Positions 16,792-25,445 of a stretch of 35,308 nucleotides of DNA are shown in pieces (positions within the stretch are counted from its first letter, which is position 1; each line of letters starts with the position of its first letter). Source of the DNA: Deltaproteobacteria bacterium (lineage in GTDB: Bacteria > Desulfobacterota > Binatia > HRBIN30); contig JAGDMS010000022.1 of assembly GCA_017860575.1 (NCBI GenBank), positions 1 to 35,308 of the forward strand. The letters are read 5' to 3'. A program made the translations under genes and the position numbers. The notes beneath the pieces were generated by a model. That model saw only the letters and a list, made by a program, of their open reading frames with translations, did not search any database and was not told where the DNA came from.

Positions 16792-17394
16792 CTACCGCCC
16801 ACCGAGCCGGCAAGACCTGCAGATTCCGAAGCCGCTACCGTTTGCTTGAATATTCCCGCACAAGGAAGTCATCCTCGCCAGTTCCGCCTCACTCAGCACC
16901 GCCGGTGAGAACTGCGTCTCAGTGACTGCATATGTGCCGGCGACGGGCGCGGCGTGGAGGTTGGTTGCCCAGGCGCGCAAGCCTGGGACCAAGTTGGCGA
17001 CGGGGACATTGGAAGCATTGCAGGATGTGCCAGCAGTCGCGAGGAGCTTAATGACGATGGATGTCTCCACACCGGGTGTGAGGGGATTGCTGATCAAATC
17101 TTGCTGCGCTGAGAGGGAAACGAGCGCGTTCGGCGTGACGGTACAGGAGCAGCAAGCGATCAGCTGTTCGTCCGGGGCGAACACGTAGACGTTTGTACAG
17201 ATGTTAGTCAGGGTATTGGTGCTTGTCATGGCGGAACCGGCGTTGGTGATATTCACGGCTGAGTCGCCGACGTCCAGGTTAGCGATGGTATGGACTTGAA
17301 ATGCGTCGGGTGGCCCGATGGCAACGGCAACTGACACGGTTGCGAGGCTCAGTACGACGATCACCGCCACAAGCAGGCCTGGTTTGTTTTTCAT
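16792..17394 (-). CDS. Secreted Cys-rich protein of unknown function (paralogue 1)
   Basis: The 200-residue protein has an N-terminal signal peptide (MKNKPGLLVAVIVVLSLATV, cleavage near AVA-IGPP). The mature part contains DAFQVHTIANLDVGDSAVNI, TNICTNVYVFAPDEQLIACC, SCTVTPNALVSLS and a C-terminal LCGNIQANGSGFGICRSC. At least seven cysteines and the lack of membrane segments suggest an exported, disulfide-bonded protein. I recall similar repeated hypothetical proteins in Acidobacteria, but no function is known to me. A GGAGAAGAAGACC precedes the ATG. It is a tandem duplicate of the next gene, 63 bp away. Confidence 0.8.
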   Translation of the reverse strand: MKNKPGLLVAVIVVLSLATVSVAVAIGPPDAFQVHTIANLDVGDSAVNITNAGSAMTSTNTLTNICTNVYVFAPDEQLIACCSCTVTPNALVSLSAQQDLISNPLTPGVETSIVIKLLATAGTSCNASNVPVANLVPGLRAWATNLHAAPVAGTYAVTETQFSPAVLSEAELARMTSLCGNIQANGSGFGICRSCRLGGR

Positions 17395-17457
17395 GGTCTT
17401 CTTCTCCTCATGCTGCGAGTGTGAGGGGCTTTGAACCTCCTGCGCCCTTCCCAGAAG

Positions 17458-18177
17458 CTATTGCCCGCCTAGCCGGCACGATCTGCAGATGCCGTAGCCG
17501 CTACCGTTTGCTTGTATAAACCCGCACAGCGAGGTGATTCTCGCCAGTTCCGCCGCACTCAGCACCGCCGGTGAGAACTCAGTCTCAGTGACTGCAAATG
17601 TGGCGGCGACGGGCGCGGTGTGAAGCGTGGTTCCCCAGGCGCGCAGGCCTGAGGCCAAGGTGCCGGCAATTGGCACAGCAGCATTGCAGGCTGTGCCAAC
17701 AGTTGCGAGGAGCTTAATGACGATGGAGCTCGGCATAGCGGGTGTGAGGGTGTTGCTGATCAAATCACTCCTTGCTGAGAGGGAAACGAGCGCGTTCGGC
17801 GTGACGGTACAGGCGCAGCAAGAGATCAGCTGTTCGTCCGGGGAGAACACGTAGACGTTTGCACAGATGTTCGTAAGGGCATTGGCGGCACTCACGGTGG
17901 AACCAGCGTTGGTGATATTCACGACTGAGTCTCCGGCGGCCAGGTTAGACGCATAACGGACTTGAAATGCGTCGGACGGCGCAGTGAGAGTCGAAGGCGT
18001 CGGAGTTGGCGTTGGAGTTGGCGTTCGCGCTGGATATCCGTAAAACCAGACCGGCGTTGGCGTTGGATATCCGTAGAGCCACCAATAAGTTGGCACGAAG
18101 TTATATTGAGCGCCCGCCGCGTTCGCGAAGCCCAGCAGGATGGTTACGGCGAGAAGCATCGCAGTTTTGTTTCTCAT
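17458..18177 (-). CDS. Secreted Cys-rich protein of unknown function with Thr-Pro linker (paralogue 2)
   Basis: The 239-residue protein has a signal peptide (LLAVTILLGFANAAGA, then QYNF). It continues with an aromatic segment containing two similar units, LYGYPTPTP and FYGYPARTP, and then TPTPTPTPTPS. The rest is a copy of the domain in the downstream neighbour: DAFQVRYASNLAAGDSVVNI, NICANVYVFSPDEQLISCCA and a C-terminal FIQANGSGYGICRSCRLGGQ. A GGAGGAGGAAACGACC precedes the ATG. The linker and aromatic repeats are absent from paralogue 1, so the two may differ in where they attach. Function is unknown. Confidence 0.8.
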   Translation of the reverse strand: MRNKTAMLLAVTILLGFANAAGAQYNFVPTYWWLYGYPTPTPVWFYGYPARTPTPTPTPTPSTLTAPSDAFQVRYASNLAAGDSVVNITNAGSTVSAANALTNICANVYVFSPDEQLISCCACTVTPNALVSLSARSDLISNTLTPAMPSSIVIKLLATVGTACNAAVPIAGTLASGLRAWGTTLHTAPVAATFAVTETEFSPAVLSAAELARITSLCGFIQANGSGYGICRSCRLGGQ

Positions 18178-18695
18178 GGTCGTTTCCTCCTCCCGGCTGC
18201 GAAGCGTGCCGCACGCCCTCCCTGGCTGAAGACCAAGTGGGATTGGGAGAGAAGGCTCACTGCAACACTCCCAGACAATTACCGGCTACGCCAAGTCACG
18301 CACAAAGTCAATCCTGTTTTGCATACTGTCCGAGTAAGGTCGTTGCCGTGGCTGGTGAGCAATGATCTGGTCGAAGGCCGCGACGAGGACTTCATTCCAG
18401 CCTTCCGTTTCAATTGCCCACACCAGAAACGCACCCATACATCCCCAAGAGGTGCGAGCACCACACGCATGACCGGATCATATGGCATGGTCGCAAAATG
18501 TTAGCTGCGGATGCCTTGTGAGTGGTGTGAAGCGATGGGGCTGTCGCTAACTGCTTGAAAAGGAGTGCGAAAGGGGGACTTGAACCCAAAGACTTCGCGC
18601 GAAAAACCTGAGCAAATTCAAGCGCCTAAAAGCTAAAAAGGGCCAAATATGGCTCAAGGTGTTGCCCCGGGGGCACAGGGTCGGAGGCGACGCTA
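18178..18695. other. Gene-free stretch with a 3'-tRNA-like fragment
   Basis: This 0.5-kb stretch separates the secreted paralogues from the phage-like genes. Reading frames are short and unrecognised. The only identifiable piece is the tRNA-like fragment at 18565-18587. Base composition is visibly lower in G+C than the flanking core genes. Confidence 0.5.
18565..18587 (-). other. tRNA 3'-end-like fragment (possible attachment scar)
   Basis: On the minus strand the 23 bases from 18587 read GGGTTCAAGTCCCCCTTTCG followed by CAC. This is a T-arm (G-G-G, TTCAAGT loop, C-C-C) continuing into a tRNA-Leu/Ser-like acceptor strand. The rest of a tRNA is absent: no anticodon arm and no pairing 5' acceptor. 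Such 3'-tRNA pieces are left by integrases that use tRNA genes as target, which fits the integrase relic at 16.4 kb. Confidence 0.5.
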
Positions 18696-19043
18696 ATGTC
18701 GACGCTTCGATCATCGATCCACCCCACGTGCGGAGGTCTGACCGGACTGCCAGACCCGCGGCGCATCAGCAGCGACGCCCTGCACCGCGAGCGCAATTCG
18801 ACGCAACCGCAACCACACGCTGCGTCGCAACCGTCGCGTGCAACCCAAGCCCGCAAACGCCTCAGGGCAATCGCAGAACGCCTCGGGCGCGATGACCTCG
18901 CGGTGCTGACGCTCATCGCGGAACGCCTGCGGCTCGGCCGCCGCGCTTGCGGAGGACTGCGGCTTACCACCGACCGGCGAGACTTCACTCACGAAGCACT
19001 CGAAGAGGCCGCCGACATGGCCGTGTACGCGGCGGCGGGATGA
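18696..19043 (+). CDS. Small phage/mobile-element-type hypothetical protein
   Basis: The 115-residue protein has a low-complexity first half and a conserved-looking second half: RAIAERLGRDDLAVLTLIAE, RLRLGRRACGGLRLTTDRRD, FTHEALEEAADMAVYAAAG. The RTDxRDxxxEALEEAxDxxVYxAA pattern resembles small proteins of unknown role found in phages and integrated elements of Deltaproteobacteria, from memory. GGAGG lies eight bases before the ATG. Its stop overlaps the next ATG (19040) by four bases, as in phage operons. Confidence 0.55.
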   Translation: MSTLRSSIHPTCGGLTGLPDPRRISSDALHRERNSTQPQPHAASQPSRATQARKRLRAIAERLGRDDLAVLTLIAERLRLGRRACGGLRLTTDRRDFTHEALEEAADMAVYAAAG

Positions 19044-19290
19044 CTGAATACGAAGCGAATGCGATAAACGTTCAAGAATCGGTTCTCCAGAGGTGGAGGT
19101 GGATGATGAAGATAGAGGGTGGGGAGGGGAGAGCGACTCCTCAGAACAGGCGCGCGAAGCGTTGATCGACGCTTTGTGAAGGGCGAGTCCGGCAATCCGG
19201 GCGGTCGCCCCCGAGGGTTGGTCAAGAGGATTCGTCAGGCGACCGAGGACGGCGAGCACATCGCCGACTTCGTCTTGATCTACGCGCGCC
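19040..19290 (+). pseudogene. DUF5681-type phage protein relic, frameshifted and truncated
   Basis: A frame opening at the ATG at 19040 (MTEYEANAINVQ) stops at 19163-19165. In another frame, from about 19175, FVKGESGNPGGRPRGLVKRI and RQATEDGEHIADFVL follow. KGxSGNPGGRPxG is the hallmark of DUF5681, found next to or within phage terminase small-subunit genes. The domain stops after ADFVL and the frame then runs without homology into the large surface protein gene downstream. It overlaps the preceding small phage-like gene by four bases. Confidence 0.65.
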
Positions 19291-19697
19291 GCGGGCCGGT
19301 CGTGCTCAACTCCCGAGCAATAGTCAGAGACCGCACCGTTCGCATGTTAGCGAGACTAGAAACCGGTCGCTCTCGCGAAGGCTTCCCACCGCTCGGAACG
19401 ACCACAGCCGTTCCTGCGGGAATACGTCCGGTTCGCACCGGCAGGCTTATTGCTCTCCTGCAGAGTGACCAGGTGGGTTCGTGTCTGACGGCGCTCCAGA
19501 TGGGCATCGAGACGCGGACGAACGATGGCCAGGCGCCGTTGCTGGCCCGCCGGGATGCAGTGCGCACCGCTTTTGAAGCGCGTGGTCCTGGGTTGCCGGA
19601 TAGGGCAATACGCCGCGGTGACGCCCTGGGAAGGGGGTTTTCGATGCGACCGTCAGTAGTGCTTCGGGAGCGTTTGCAGACCGGCTTGGGAGCGTTT
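19291..19697. other. Open but unassigned stretch upstream of the large surface protein
   Basis: The reading frame of the downstream protein stays open here, back into the DUF5681 relic, but the encoded residues show no domain or signal peptide. I take it as non-coding or fused relic sequence. The signal peptide of the real protein begins near 19698. Confidence 0.45.
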
Positions 19698-22600
19698 ATG
19701 GAGTGGGCGATGCGGGGGGTTCTTGCCGCCTGCATCCTCGCTGCGGCCATGAGCCCGGCATACACGAGGGCGGACGACAGTCTCCTCGTCACAGGGGAGG
19801 AGCCCGGGGCCACGAATCCCGTCGGCGCCGCGGACACGAACATGTTCCGGGACGACGAAGTGCTTCTCGGAACCGTGACCTCCGACAGCCCCGAGGACTA
19901 CGCCATTGAGATGTATATCTACGGCTATACCGATGACTTGATGAATATTGCTCACTGGGACTACGCAAGTGGTGCACTTCAAGCCGCTGATCAGAATACG
20001 GATGCTACGGTTCAAACGGCTGCCGATTGCCGGACCCTCGGGTCGGCATCGGGACGTATCCAGAACCCGCACAACGACCAGGCTGCGGTCGCGTTCTTCC
20101 GTCCCGACGGCCAGGTGCGAGTCCAGCGCTGGGGACTCAACGGCGAGCCCCGCCAGGAAAGCTTGCTCCCGGGGACGACGCTCACCCGGCGTTCCGTGGA
20201 CGTGGCCGTGGGAGACCTCGACCTCGTCGTCGACGACCAGGGCTTCTTCCACGACGAGATCGTCGTGGCGCGCACGGCCAACGTGCTCGGCGGCCAGTGC
20301 AACGTCCAGGTGGACGTCCTCGACTACAACCTCTCCGTCCTTGCCTCGCAAACAATCGCATACCCCTCCTGCGCGAACTACGTCGCCACGACGATCGGCG
20401 ACTTCGACAAGGACTTCAAGCTTGAGATCGCGGTCGCTATGAACGGGGACTCGGCAGCGAATATCCAAGTCGCGGCCGGCAGGCTCCTCAACGGCACCCT
20501 GAGCTTCGGCGCACCCCTCTCCATCCCACGCAATCACGTCGGGATGGACCTCGCCTCGGGAGACTTCGCAGGAACCGGGCGCGAGCAGATCGTGGCCGTG
20601 ACGGGGGTCAAGGGTCTCGACATCTTCATCCTCGAGTCGAGCCTGTACGACCCGACGAAGCCCGATCAGGTTCCCAATCTCGTCTTGAAGTCCCATAGCA
20701 ACGGAGGCAGCGACTATTCCTCGTACACGCGCGTCGTCTCCGGAATCTTCAAGTATGACCCGGGCAACGGATACGATCTCGGCCGGCGCCAGTTCGCGCT
20801 CGCAACCCTGGACTCCAGCAGCAAGGCCCTGAAAACGTACATCTACGGCGTCGCCAGCAACTACGCGTTCACCCCCTGGGCGAGCAACAGCCAGACGCAG
20901 AGCGGAATGAAGAAGATCTTCAAGCTGGACTTCGCCGCCGGGAACTTTGTGGGTCACGGCCAGACCGGGGAGTCCACGTCACCGACGATGCACCTTGCCG
21001 CGAACTTCTTGACGGAAAATGGGAACGGGCAATTCACCCGTGAATGGCGGATCCTCAAGGTCAGCAACGGCGGGGGCGCCATCACTCCGGGCGCTGCTGG
21101 CAACTGGATGCTCTGGTGGTCGCCGAGACCCGATATCATGATAGACCCCTTCGTCCTACCGACGGACATCGATGGGGACTCGTGGCGGCTCGGCATCCCT
21201 GTCCACATCGCGATCAGCGGAGCCCCCAGCTACAACAGCCTCCTCGAGGAACCCCCAAAGCACGTGGACTACGTTCCCATCGACCCCGACGATCTCAGCA
21301 GAGGGTTCACTATGGTCAACATCAGCGGGTACAAGACCTTCTACGTCGCGCTGAGCAAGACCGAGTCGCAATCGATCTCGACCCAGAAGACGGATACCAC
21401 CAACTGGAGCGTCGGTGCAGGGGCGAATCTGAGCGGAGATTGGCAGGTGAACCTCGGGAAAGCCGACAATCCGAAGGCCAGGCTCGATGTCAATGCCGCG
21501 GCGAAGTTCAACTACAGCTACGAGAAGACCACGAAGGACGTGAACTCGCACTACTTGTCGTCGAGCGTCTCGTGGACGAACTCGACGGATGCAGCCGACG
21601 AGCTTGATGTGTCGATCCAGGACACGGACATCTGGCGGTATCCGATCATCGGTTTCGAGACGGGGGACACGAGCCATCCGATGGGGTACTACGAGATCGC
21701 GATTCCCGGGAAAACCTACGAGAGCCAGCAGGCCGGGACGGACTTCGATTGGTACGCACCCCTGCACATGAACGACAATATCCTCTCGTATCCTCAGAGC
21801 CTGACCAGCCAGCTGCCCTGGGTACCCTCGGATGTGGGGCCGGTCAAGGTGCCGGTATTGGACGATCAAGGCAATCCGATACTCGACGAGGATGGGAATC
21901 CCGTGATGAAGGAGGTCACGGGCCTTCTGACCGACCAGATCGTGTACACCTGGGACGGGAACCACCATTCGCAGGACATGGAGTTCAACAAAACCGACAA
22001 AACGAGCCACCAAGAGGAGTTCATGAACACGATAAGCGACTCGGTGGATATTGGAGCTGGGCTCAGCAGCAAGGTCAAGGTTCCCGTACCTGGGGTGCCT
22101 CTATCTTTCAGCTTGGAAGTCAAGGGAGACGTTAGCTTCAACCATGAGTCTAGCTGGGGCGGAGAAACGGTCGGTTCCACGGAGCTTTCAAATTCGACCG
22201 GGGTCAAGTTCGAGATGCCGGCGATCAGCGGCTTCAGCCAGTTGGATCGGAACTACTCGTTCGCGAGCGCGGTCTACGCGAGCACGAATGGGGGAGGGCT
22301 CAAGGTCGCCCACACCATTGTCGGCCTGATCAGTAACCCCCGGGACTGGTGGGTGAAGCAGTACGGTCGAGCGCCCGACCCAGCGCTCAATCTCCCCTCC
22401 CTGTTCAAGCAGAACGACCCCGATTCGCAGCACGCCAACCTCAACTGGTGGGAATTGAAAACGCAAGAAAACGACACCGAGGACACCCGCCACAAGATGC
22501 GCGGGTTCTTCATGCGCAACAACTATACGAGTGACGTGAGCGGGGAATACGAGCTCTTCAGCGGAAATCCCGTCGATGGGGAGACTGTCCGACTCTGCGC

Positions 22601-23636
22601 CCGCGTCTACAACTTCAGCCTCGGTCAGGCGACGGGGAACTTCGCCGCCGCCTTTTACTACTACGGGTGGGACACGCAAACGGCCAAGCAAGTCGACGTG
22701 CAGACGGGCGACGCAACGGACACGCTGGTCTTGATCGGCAAGGCGCCGGTCGTGAGCCTGGACAGCCTTTCCACGGCCAACGGAACGACGATGCGAGAGG
22801 TGTGCGTCCCCTGGGATACGACCGGGCTGAGCCGGGTGTTCAGCACCACCATCGGCTACCGGTTTCTGGTCAACATCGACGAGGCAGACGTGGTCAAGGG
22901 CGAGGTCCACGAGCTCAAAGACGCGCAGGGGAACGAGGTTCCGGGGGGCAACAACTCGGGCCGCTGGCCGTGGGCGAACGCGATCTTCGTCGACAGTCCA
23001 CCGGAGGCGAGCTCCGCCGCACGCAGGCTGCGGCTCGTCAACGGCGTGCTACAGGATACGAGCCTCGATGTGAATTTCTGGCTGTCCGAGGGCGATATCG
23101 CGATCAAGGGCGCCAGGGGGTTCCTGGAGGGAGAAGCGATGCAGGTGGCGGCGGGGGAGACCTACGGGCTACGCGCCCACATCGTGAGCGAGACCCCGTA
23201 TTCCGGAAACGTCTGGGTCGGTTTCTTTGAAGGCAAGCCGAGGGAGGGGGGCAAGCTCATCGCGTTGGAGCTCACGCGAGGGCTGCGGCAAGGCGATAAC
23301 TACGTCTGGGCGCACTGGACCCCGAAGACGTCGGGCGAGCACGAGCTGCGGGCCTATGCCTTCCACAGGGTGAGTCAAGCGAACCGTGAGGGCGGCACCA
23401 CATCGCGCCTGGTGACGGTCGAACAGGCCGCGACGCCGACGCCCACGCCGCTCCCGACCGCCACGCCGACGGGCACGCCGGCAGGCGGCGGGGGCGACGA
23501 CGGGTGTTCGCTGATCGCCGGCGGCAAGGGCTCGGAGGTTTCCGGATCGGCGAGTCTCGTCCTGCTGGGCCTCGTTTGGCTGGCCGTGAGAGGCTTCACC
23601 AGGCGGTCTGCGCATCGAAGCCGCGGGCGACAGTGA
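19698..23636 (+). CDS. Large secreted surface protein with FG-GAP-like repeats and Cys-containing C-terminal sorting tail
   Basis: About 1312 residues from the ATG at 19698 (GGGAG five bases upstream; ATG at 19644 or 19710 also possible). Residues 1-26 are a signal peptide (MRGVLAACILAAAMSPAYTRA). Residues about 170-430 hold FG-GAP/VCBS-like units: GDLDLVVDD, GDFDKDFKLEIAVAM, GDFAGTGREQIVAVTG. Two Ser/Thr-rich stretches of alternating polar and hydrophobic residues (about 549-640 and 755-870) look like long amphipathic beta hairpins. The tail has a Thr-Pro linker (about 1247-1262), DDGCSL with Cys1270, a membrane segment (VLLGLVWLAVRGF) and RR, like MYXO-CTERM-type sorting signals. I do not recognise the whole protein. 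A pore-forming or adhesin role is speculation. Confidence 0.8.
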   Translation: MEWAMRGVLAACILAAAMSPAYTRADDSLLVTGEEPGATNPVGAADTNMFRDDEVLLGTVTSDSPEDYAIEMYIYGYTDDLMNIAHWDYASGALQAADQNTDATVQTAADCRTLGSASGRIQNPHNDQAAVAFFRPDGQVRVQRWGLNGEPRQESLLPGTTLTRRSVDVAVGDLDLVVDDQGFFHDEIVVARTANVLGGQCNVQVDVLDYNLSVLASQTIAYPSCANYVATTIGDFDKDFKLEIAVAMNGDSAANIQVAAGRLLNGTLSFGAPLSIPRNHVGMDLASGDFAGTGREQIVAVTGVKGLDIFILESSLYDPTKPDQVPNLVLKSHSNGGSDYSSYTRVVSGIFKYDPGNGYDLGRRQFALATLDSSSKALKTYIYGVASNYAFTPWASNSQTQSGMKKIFKLDFAAGNFVGHGQTGESTSPTMHLAANFLTENGNGQFTREWRILKVSNGGGAITPGAAGNWMLWWSPRPDIMIDPFVLPTDIDGDSWRLGIPVHIAISGAPSYNSLLEEPPKHVDYVPIDPDDLSRGFTMVNISGYKTFYVALSKTESQSISTQKTDTTNWSVGAGANLSGDWQVNLGKADNPKARLDVNAAAKFNYSYEKTTKDVNSHYLSSSVSWTNSTDAADELDVSIQDTDIWRYPIIGFETGDTSHPMGYYEIAIPGKTYESQQAGTDFDWYAPLHMNDNILSYPQSLTSQLPWVPSDVGPVKVPVLDDQGNPILDEDGNPVMKEVTGLLTDQIVYTWDGNHHSQDMEFNKTDKTSHQEEFMNTISDSVDIGAGLSSKVKVPVPGVPLSFSLEVKGDVSFNHESSWGGETVGSTELSNSTGVKFEMPAISGFSQLDRNYSFASAVYASTNGGGLKVAHTIVGLISNPRDWWVKQYGRAPDPALNLPSLFKQNDPDSQHANLNWWELKTQENDTEDTRHKMRGFFMRNNYTSDVSGEYELFSGNPVDGETVRLCARVYNFSLGQATGNFAAAFYYYGWDTQTAKQVDVQTGDATDTLVLIGKAPVVSLDSLSTANGTTMREVCVPWDTTGLSRVFSTTIGYRFLVNIDEADVVKGEVHELKDAQGNEVPGGNNSGRWPWANAIFVDSPPEASSAARRLRLVNGVLQDTSLDVNFWLSEGDIAIKGARGFLEGEAMQVAAGETYGLRAHIVSETPYSGNVWVGFFEGKPREGGKLIALELTRGLRQGDNYVWAHWTPKTSGEHELRAYAFHRVSQANREGGTTSRLVTVEQAATPTPTPLPTATPTGTPAGGGGDDGCSLIAGGKGSEVSGSASLVLLGLVWLAVRGFTRRSAHRSRGRQ

Positions 23637-23712
23637 TCTCGAACCGGCTCCACACCGAGCGCAACCAACTGTACGTCGCCTGCACTCACGCCCGAGATCA
23701 CTTGCCGATAAG
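23633..23712 (+). pseudogene. UvrD/Rep-type helicase motif VI fragment
   Basis: In frame from 23633 the sequence reads RLHTERNQLYVACTHARDHL. This matches the end of superfamily 1 helicases (ERRLLYVACTRARDHL, motif VI, with T-R-A-R changed to T-H-A-R). Nothing else of a helicase is present on either side. It overlaps the stop codon of the surface protein gene. It is a short relic of a lost gene. Confidence 0.6.
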
Positions 23713-24337
23713 GAGTGCGCGGAAGAACGAACCGTCCAAAGGCCGCTGGACCACGTTTGCTGGTCCAGCCCGCCACCGGAGGGATACGACAGCCACACGC
23801 GCAACGCGTGTCATCCCACCATGTCTGCGACACGGAGTCCCGGCCGGCGGCTGAGAAACGTGAGTGCTTGTGCCAGAGTGATCAGAGTGCCTGTTACGCT
23901 AGGACCTTTCTCCGGCGGTCCAATCAAATGGAAGTCCTCTTCGATACCGTTTATTCCGTGGCCGCCACGACCGACCGGAGTGTGTCCCATACACTTGGCG
24001 CCCCGCAGCGCGTCGTTGGTGGGCAGCAAACCCCGCCTTCGCCCGCTGTGAATCGGCGCCGAACCTTGATCCCTTTCGGCGTCCAACCGTAACCCCAGCA
24101 AGCGGTGAAATTCGGGGGTACATCAAATGGCTTACCAACCTTGGGGTGGGGTCAACCTCCGACGCCGATCCCAGGATCAAACGCCACGCCGCCTCGCACT
24201 CAAGACCCTACCGATGCCCACCAGGGGCAAGTTAATGAAGCTTCTTGACGGGACTGTCCCGCTTGCCCCCTCACATGCAAGAGGGCGCTCGTAGCCACCT
24301 TAACACAAGGGCTTCCCGTCCCGGCGCGCGGGACCGT
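23713..24337. other. Gene-free stretch, possible decayed coding on the minus strand
   Basis: The best minus-strand frame (24101-23811) contains GGHGINGIEEDFHLIGPPEK and LITLAQALTFLSRRPGLRVA, which look protein-like, but I cannot assign a family. The upstream part of that frame is not convincing. No repeat, RNA or promoter was recognised apart from a short ACACGCG/CGCGTGT palindrome near 23800. Confidence 0.4.
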
Positions 24338-25327
24338 TCAGGGATGCTGTTTGAACCAATCCACGGCTTCCCGGATCGATTGCTCCAGTGGGCGCGGCTC
24401 CCAGCGCAATTCCTCGCGGGCCTTGTGGGTGTCGAAGTCCTTCATGACATACGACAAGCGTAGGGACTCCGGCGTCACCACAGTCTGGCGCCCGACGACG
24501 TAGGCCACGCGTTTGGTTAGCCAGCAGATCGCCTCCATCACCGGCATCGGAATGTAAATGAACGGCCCCGGTCTGCCGGCGTGGCGGGCGCCGATGGCCC
24601 ACACCTCGCGGAACGACATCAACCGGCCCGAAATAATGTAGCGTTCGCCGACGCGGCCACGCTGCTCGGCGAGCAGCATGGCACGTGCCACGTCTTCGAT
24701 TCCCACCATGGCGAGGGAGGTGTCCCAGTACGCCGGGATCAGGCCGCGCGCCGCAAACTTGAGCAGCTTCCCGTGCGCGGTGGGCTGCGTGTCTCCCGCG
24801 CCGTACGGCATCGCCACGTTCAGCGCCACGCCCGGCAGTCCGCGGCGGCAGTACTCCATAAAGAGGTTCTCCCCCTTGACGCGCGCCAGGACGTAATCGC
24901 TCGCCTGGTCGGCCCAGTTGAACGCATCCGCTTCGCTGGCCACGCCGCTGGGGTTGAGGCCGATCGAGCACACCGTGCTGCTGAAGAGGAACCGCCGCAC
25001 GCCAACAGCCAGCGCCGCCTCCATCGCGTTGCGCAGCCCATCGACGTTGACCCGGTAGAGCGGCGTGGGGTCGTGCAGCCAGGCGCGCGTGTCGACGATA
25101 CAGTAAAAGACGGACTCGCGGCCGGCCATGGCGCGCACCAGTGACGCCTGGTCCAACGCGTCCCCTTCCACGAGTTCCATGCCGAGGCCCCGGATGTTTG
25201 GATTCAAGTCGCGCCCGGCGCGCACCATGGCGCGCACATCCCGCCCCGCTTGCACCAGCGCCCGGGTCACGTGACTGCCGAGAAACCCGTTTGCGCCCAG
25301 AACAACCGCCTTGTTCGATAATGTCAT
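24338..25327 (-). CDS. NAD-dependent epimerase/dehydratase-like extended SDR
   Basis: The 329-residue protein starts MTLSNKAVVLGANGFLGSHV with the Rossmann motif GANGFLG, followed by VEGDALD and the active-site region FLFSSTVCSIG. At the catalytic tyrosine it has YVLARVKGENL, so the usual YxxxK lysine is arginine, as in a subgroup of these proteins. VGIEDVARAMLLAEQRGRVG and RYIISG follow. Relatives include dihydroflavonol reductases and 3-beta-hydroxysteroid dehydrogenases; the substrate here is unknown. The ATG at 25327 is preferred over a GTG at 25351. It is the only intact housekeeping-like enzyme inside the insert, and is surrounded by gene fragments. Confidence 0.88.
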   Translation of the reverse strand: MTLSNKAVVLGANGFLGSHVTRALVQAGRDVRAMVRAGRDLNPNIRGLGMELVEGDALDQASLVRAMAGRESVFYCIVDTRAWLHDPTPLYRVNVDGLRNAMEAALAVGVRRFLFSSTVCSIGLNPSGVASEADAFNWADQASDYVLARVKGENLFMEYCRRGLPGVALNVAMPYGAGDTQPTAHGKLLKFAARGLIPAYWDTSLAMVGIEDVARAMLLAEQRGRVGERYIISGRLMSFREVWAIGARHAGRPGPFIYIPMPVMEAICWLTKRVAYVVGRQTVVTPESLRLSYVMKDFDTHKAREELRWEPRPLEQSIREAVDWFKQHP

Positions 25328-25445
25328 GCGCAATAGCCTTTGTTGAGTCACGCTTCGCCTCGACTACTGACCATCGGCGCCTCTCACATTTGACAATATT
25401 GCGCGCCGTGGACACCGGAACAAGGCGCCGTCAAGCAGCGCCGCC

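Noticed and set aside
16586-16849. Small plus-strand protein starting MITTARYNRRPEAAK
   Set aside because: It is the frameshifted end of the integrase relic, not an independent gene.
18279-18488. Minus-strand frame of 69 codons
   Set aside because: No ribosome-binding site, no family resemblance, and composition like non-coding sequence.
19119-23636. A single 1505-residue protein starting at 19119
   Set aside because: The first 190 residues are a phage DUF5681 relic plus unassigned sequence, and a clear signal peptide starts near residue 194-198.
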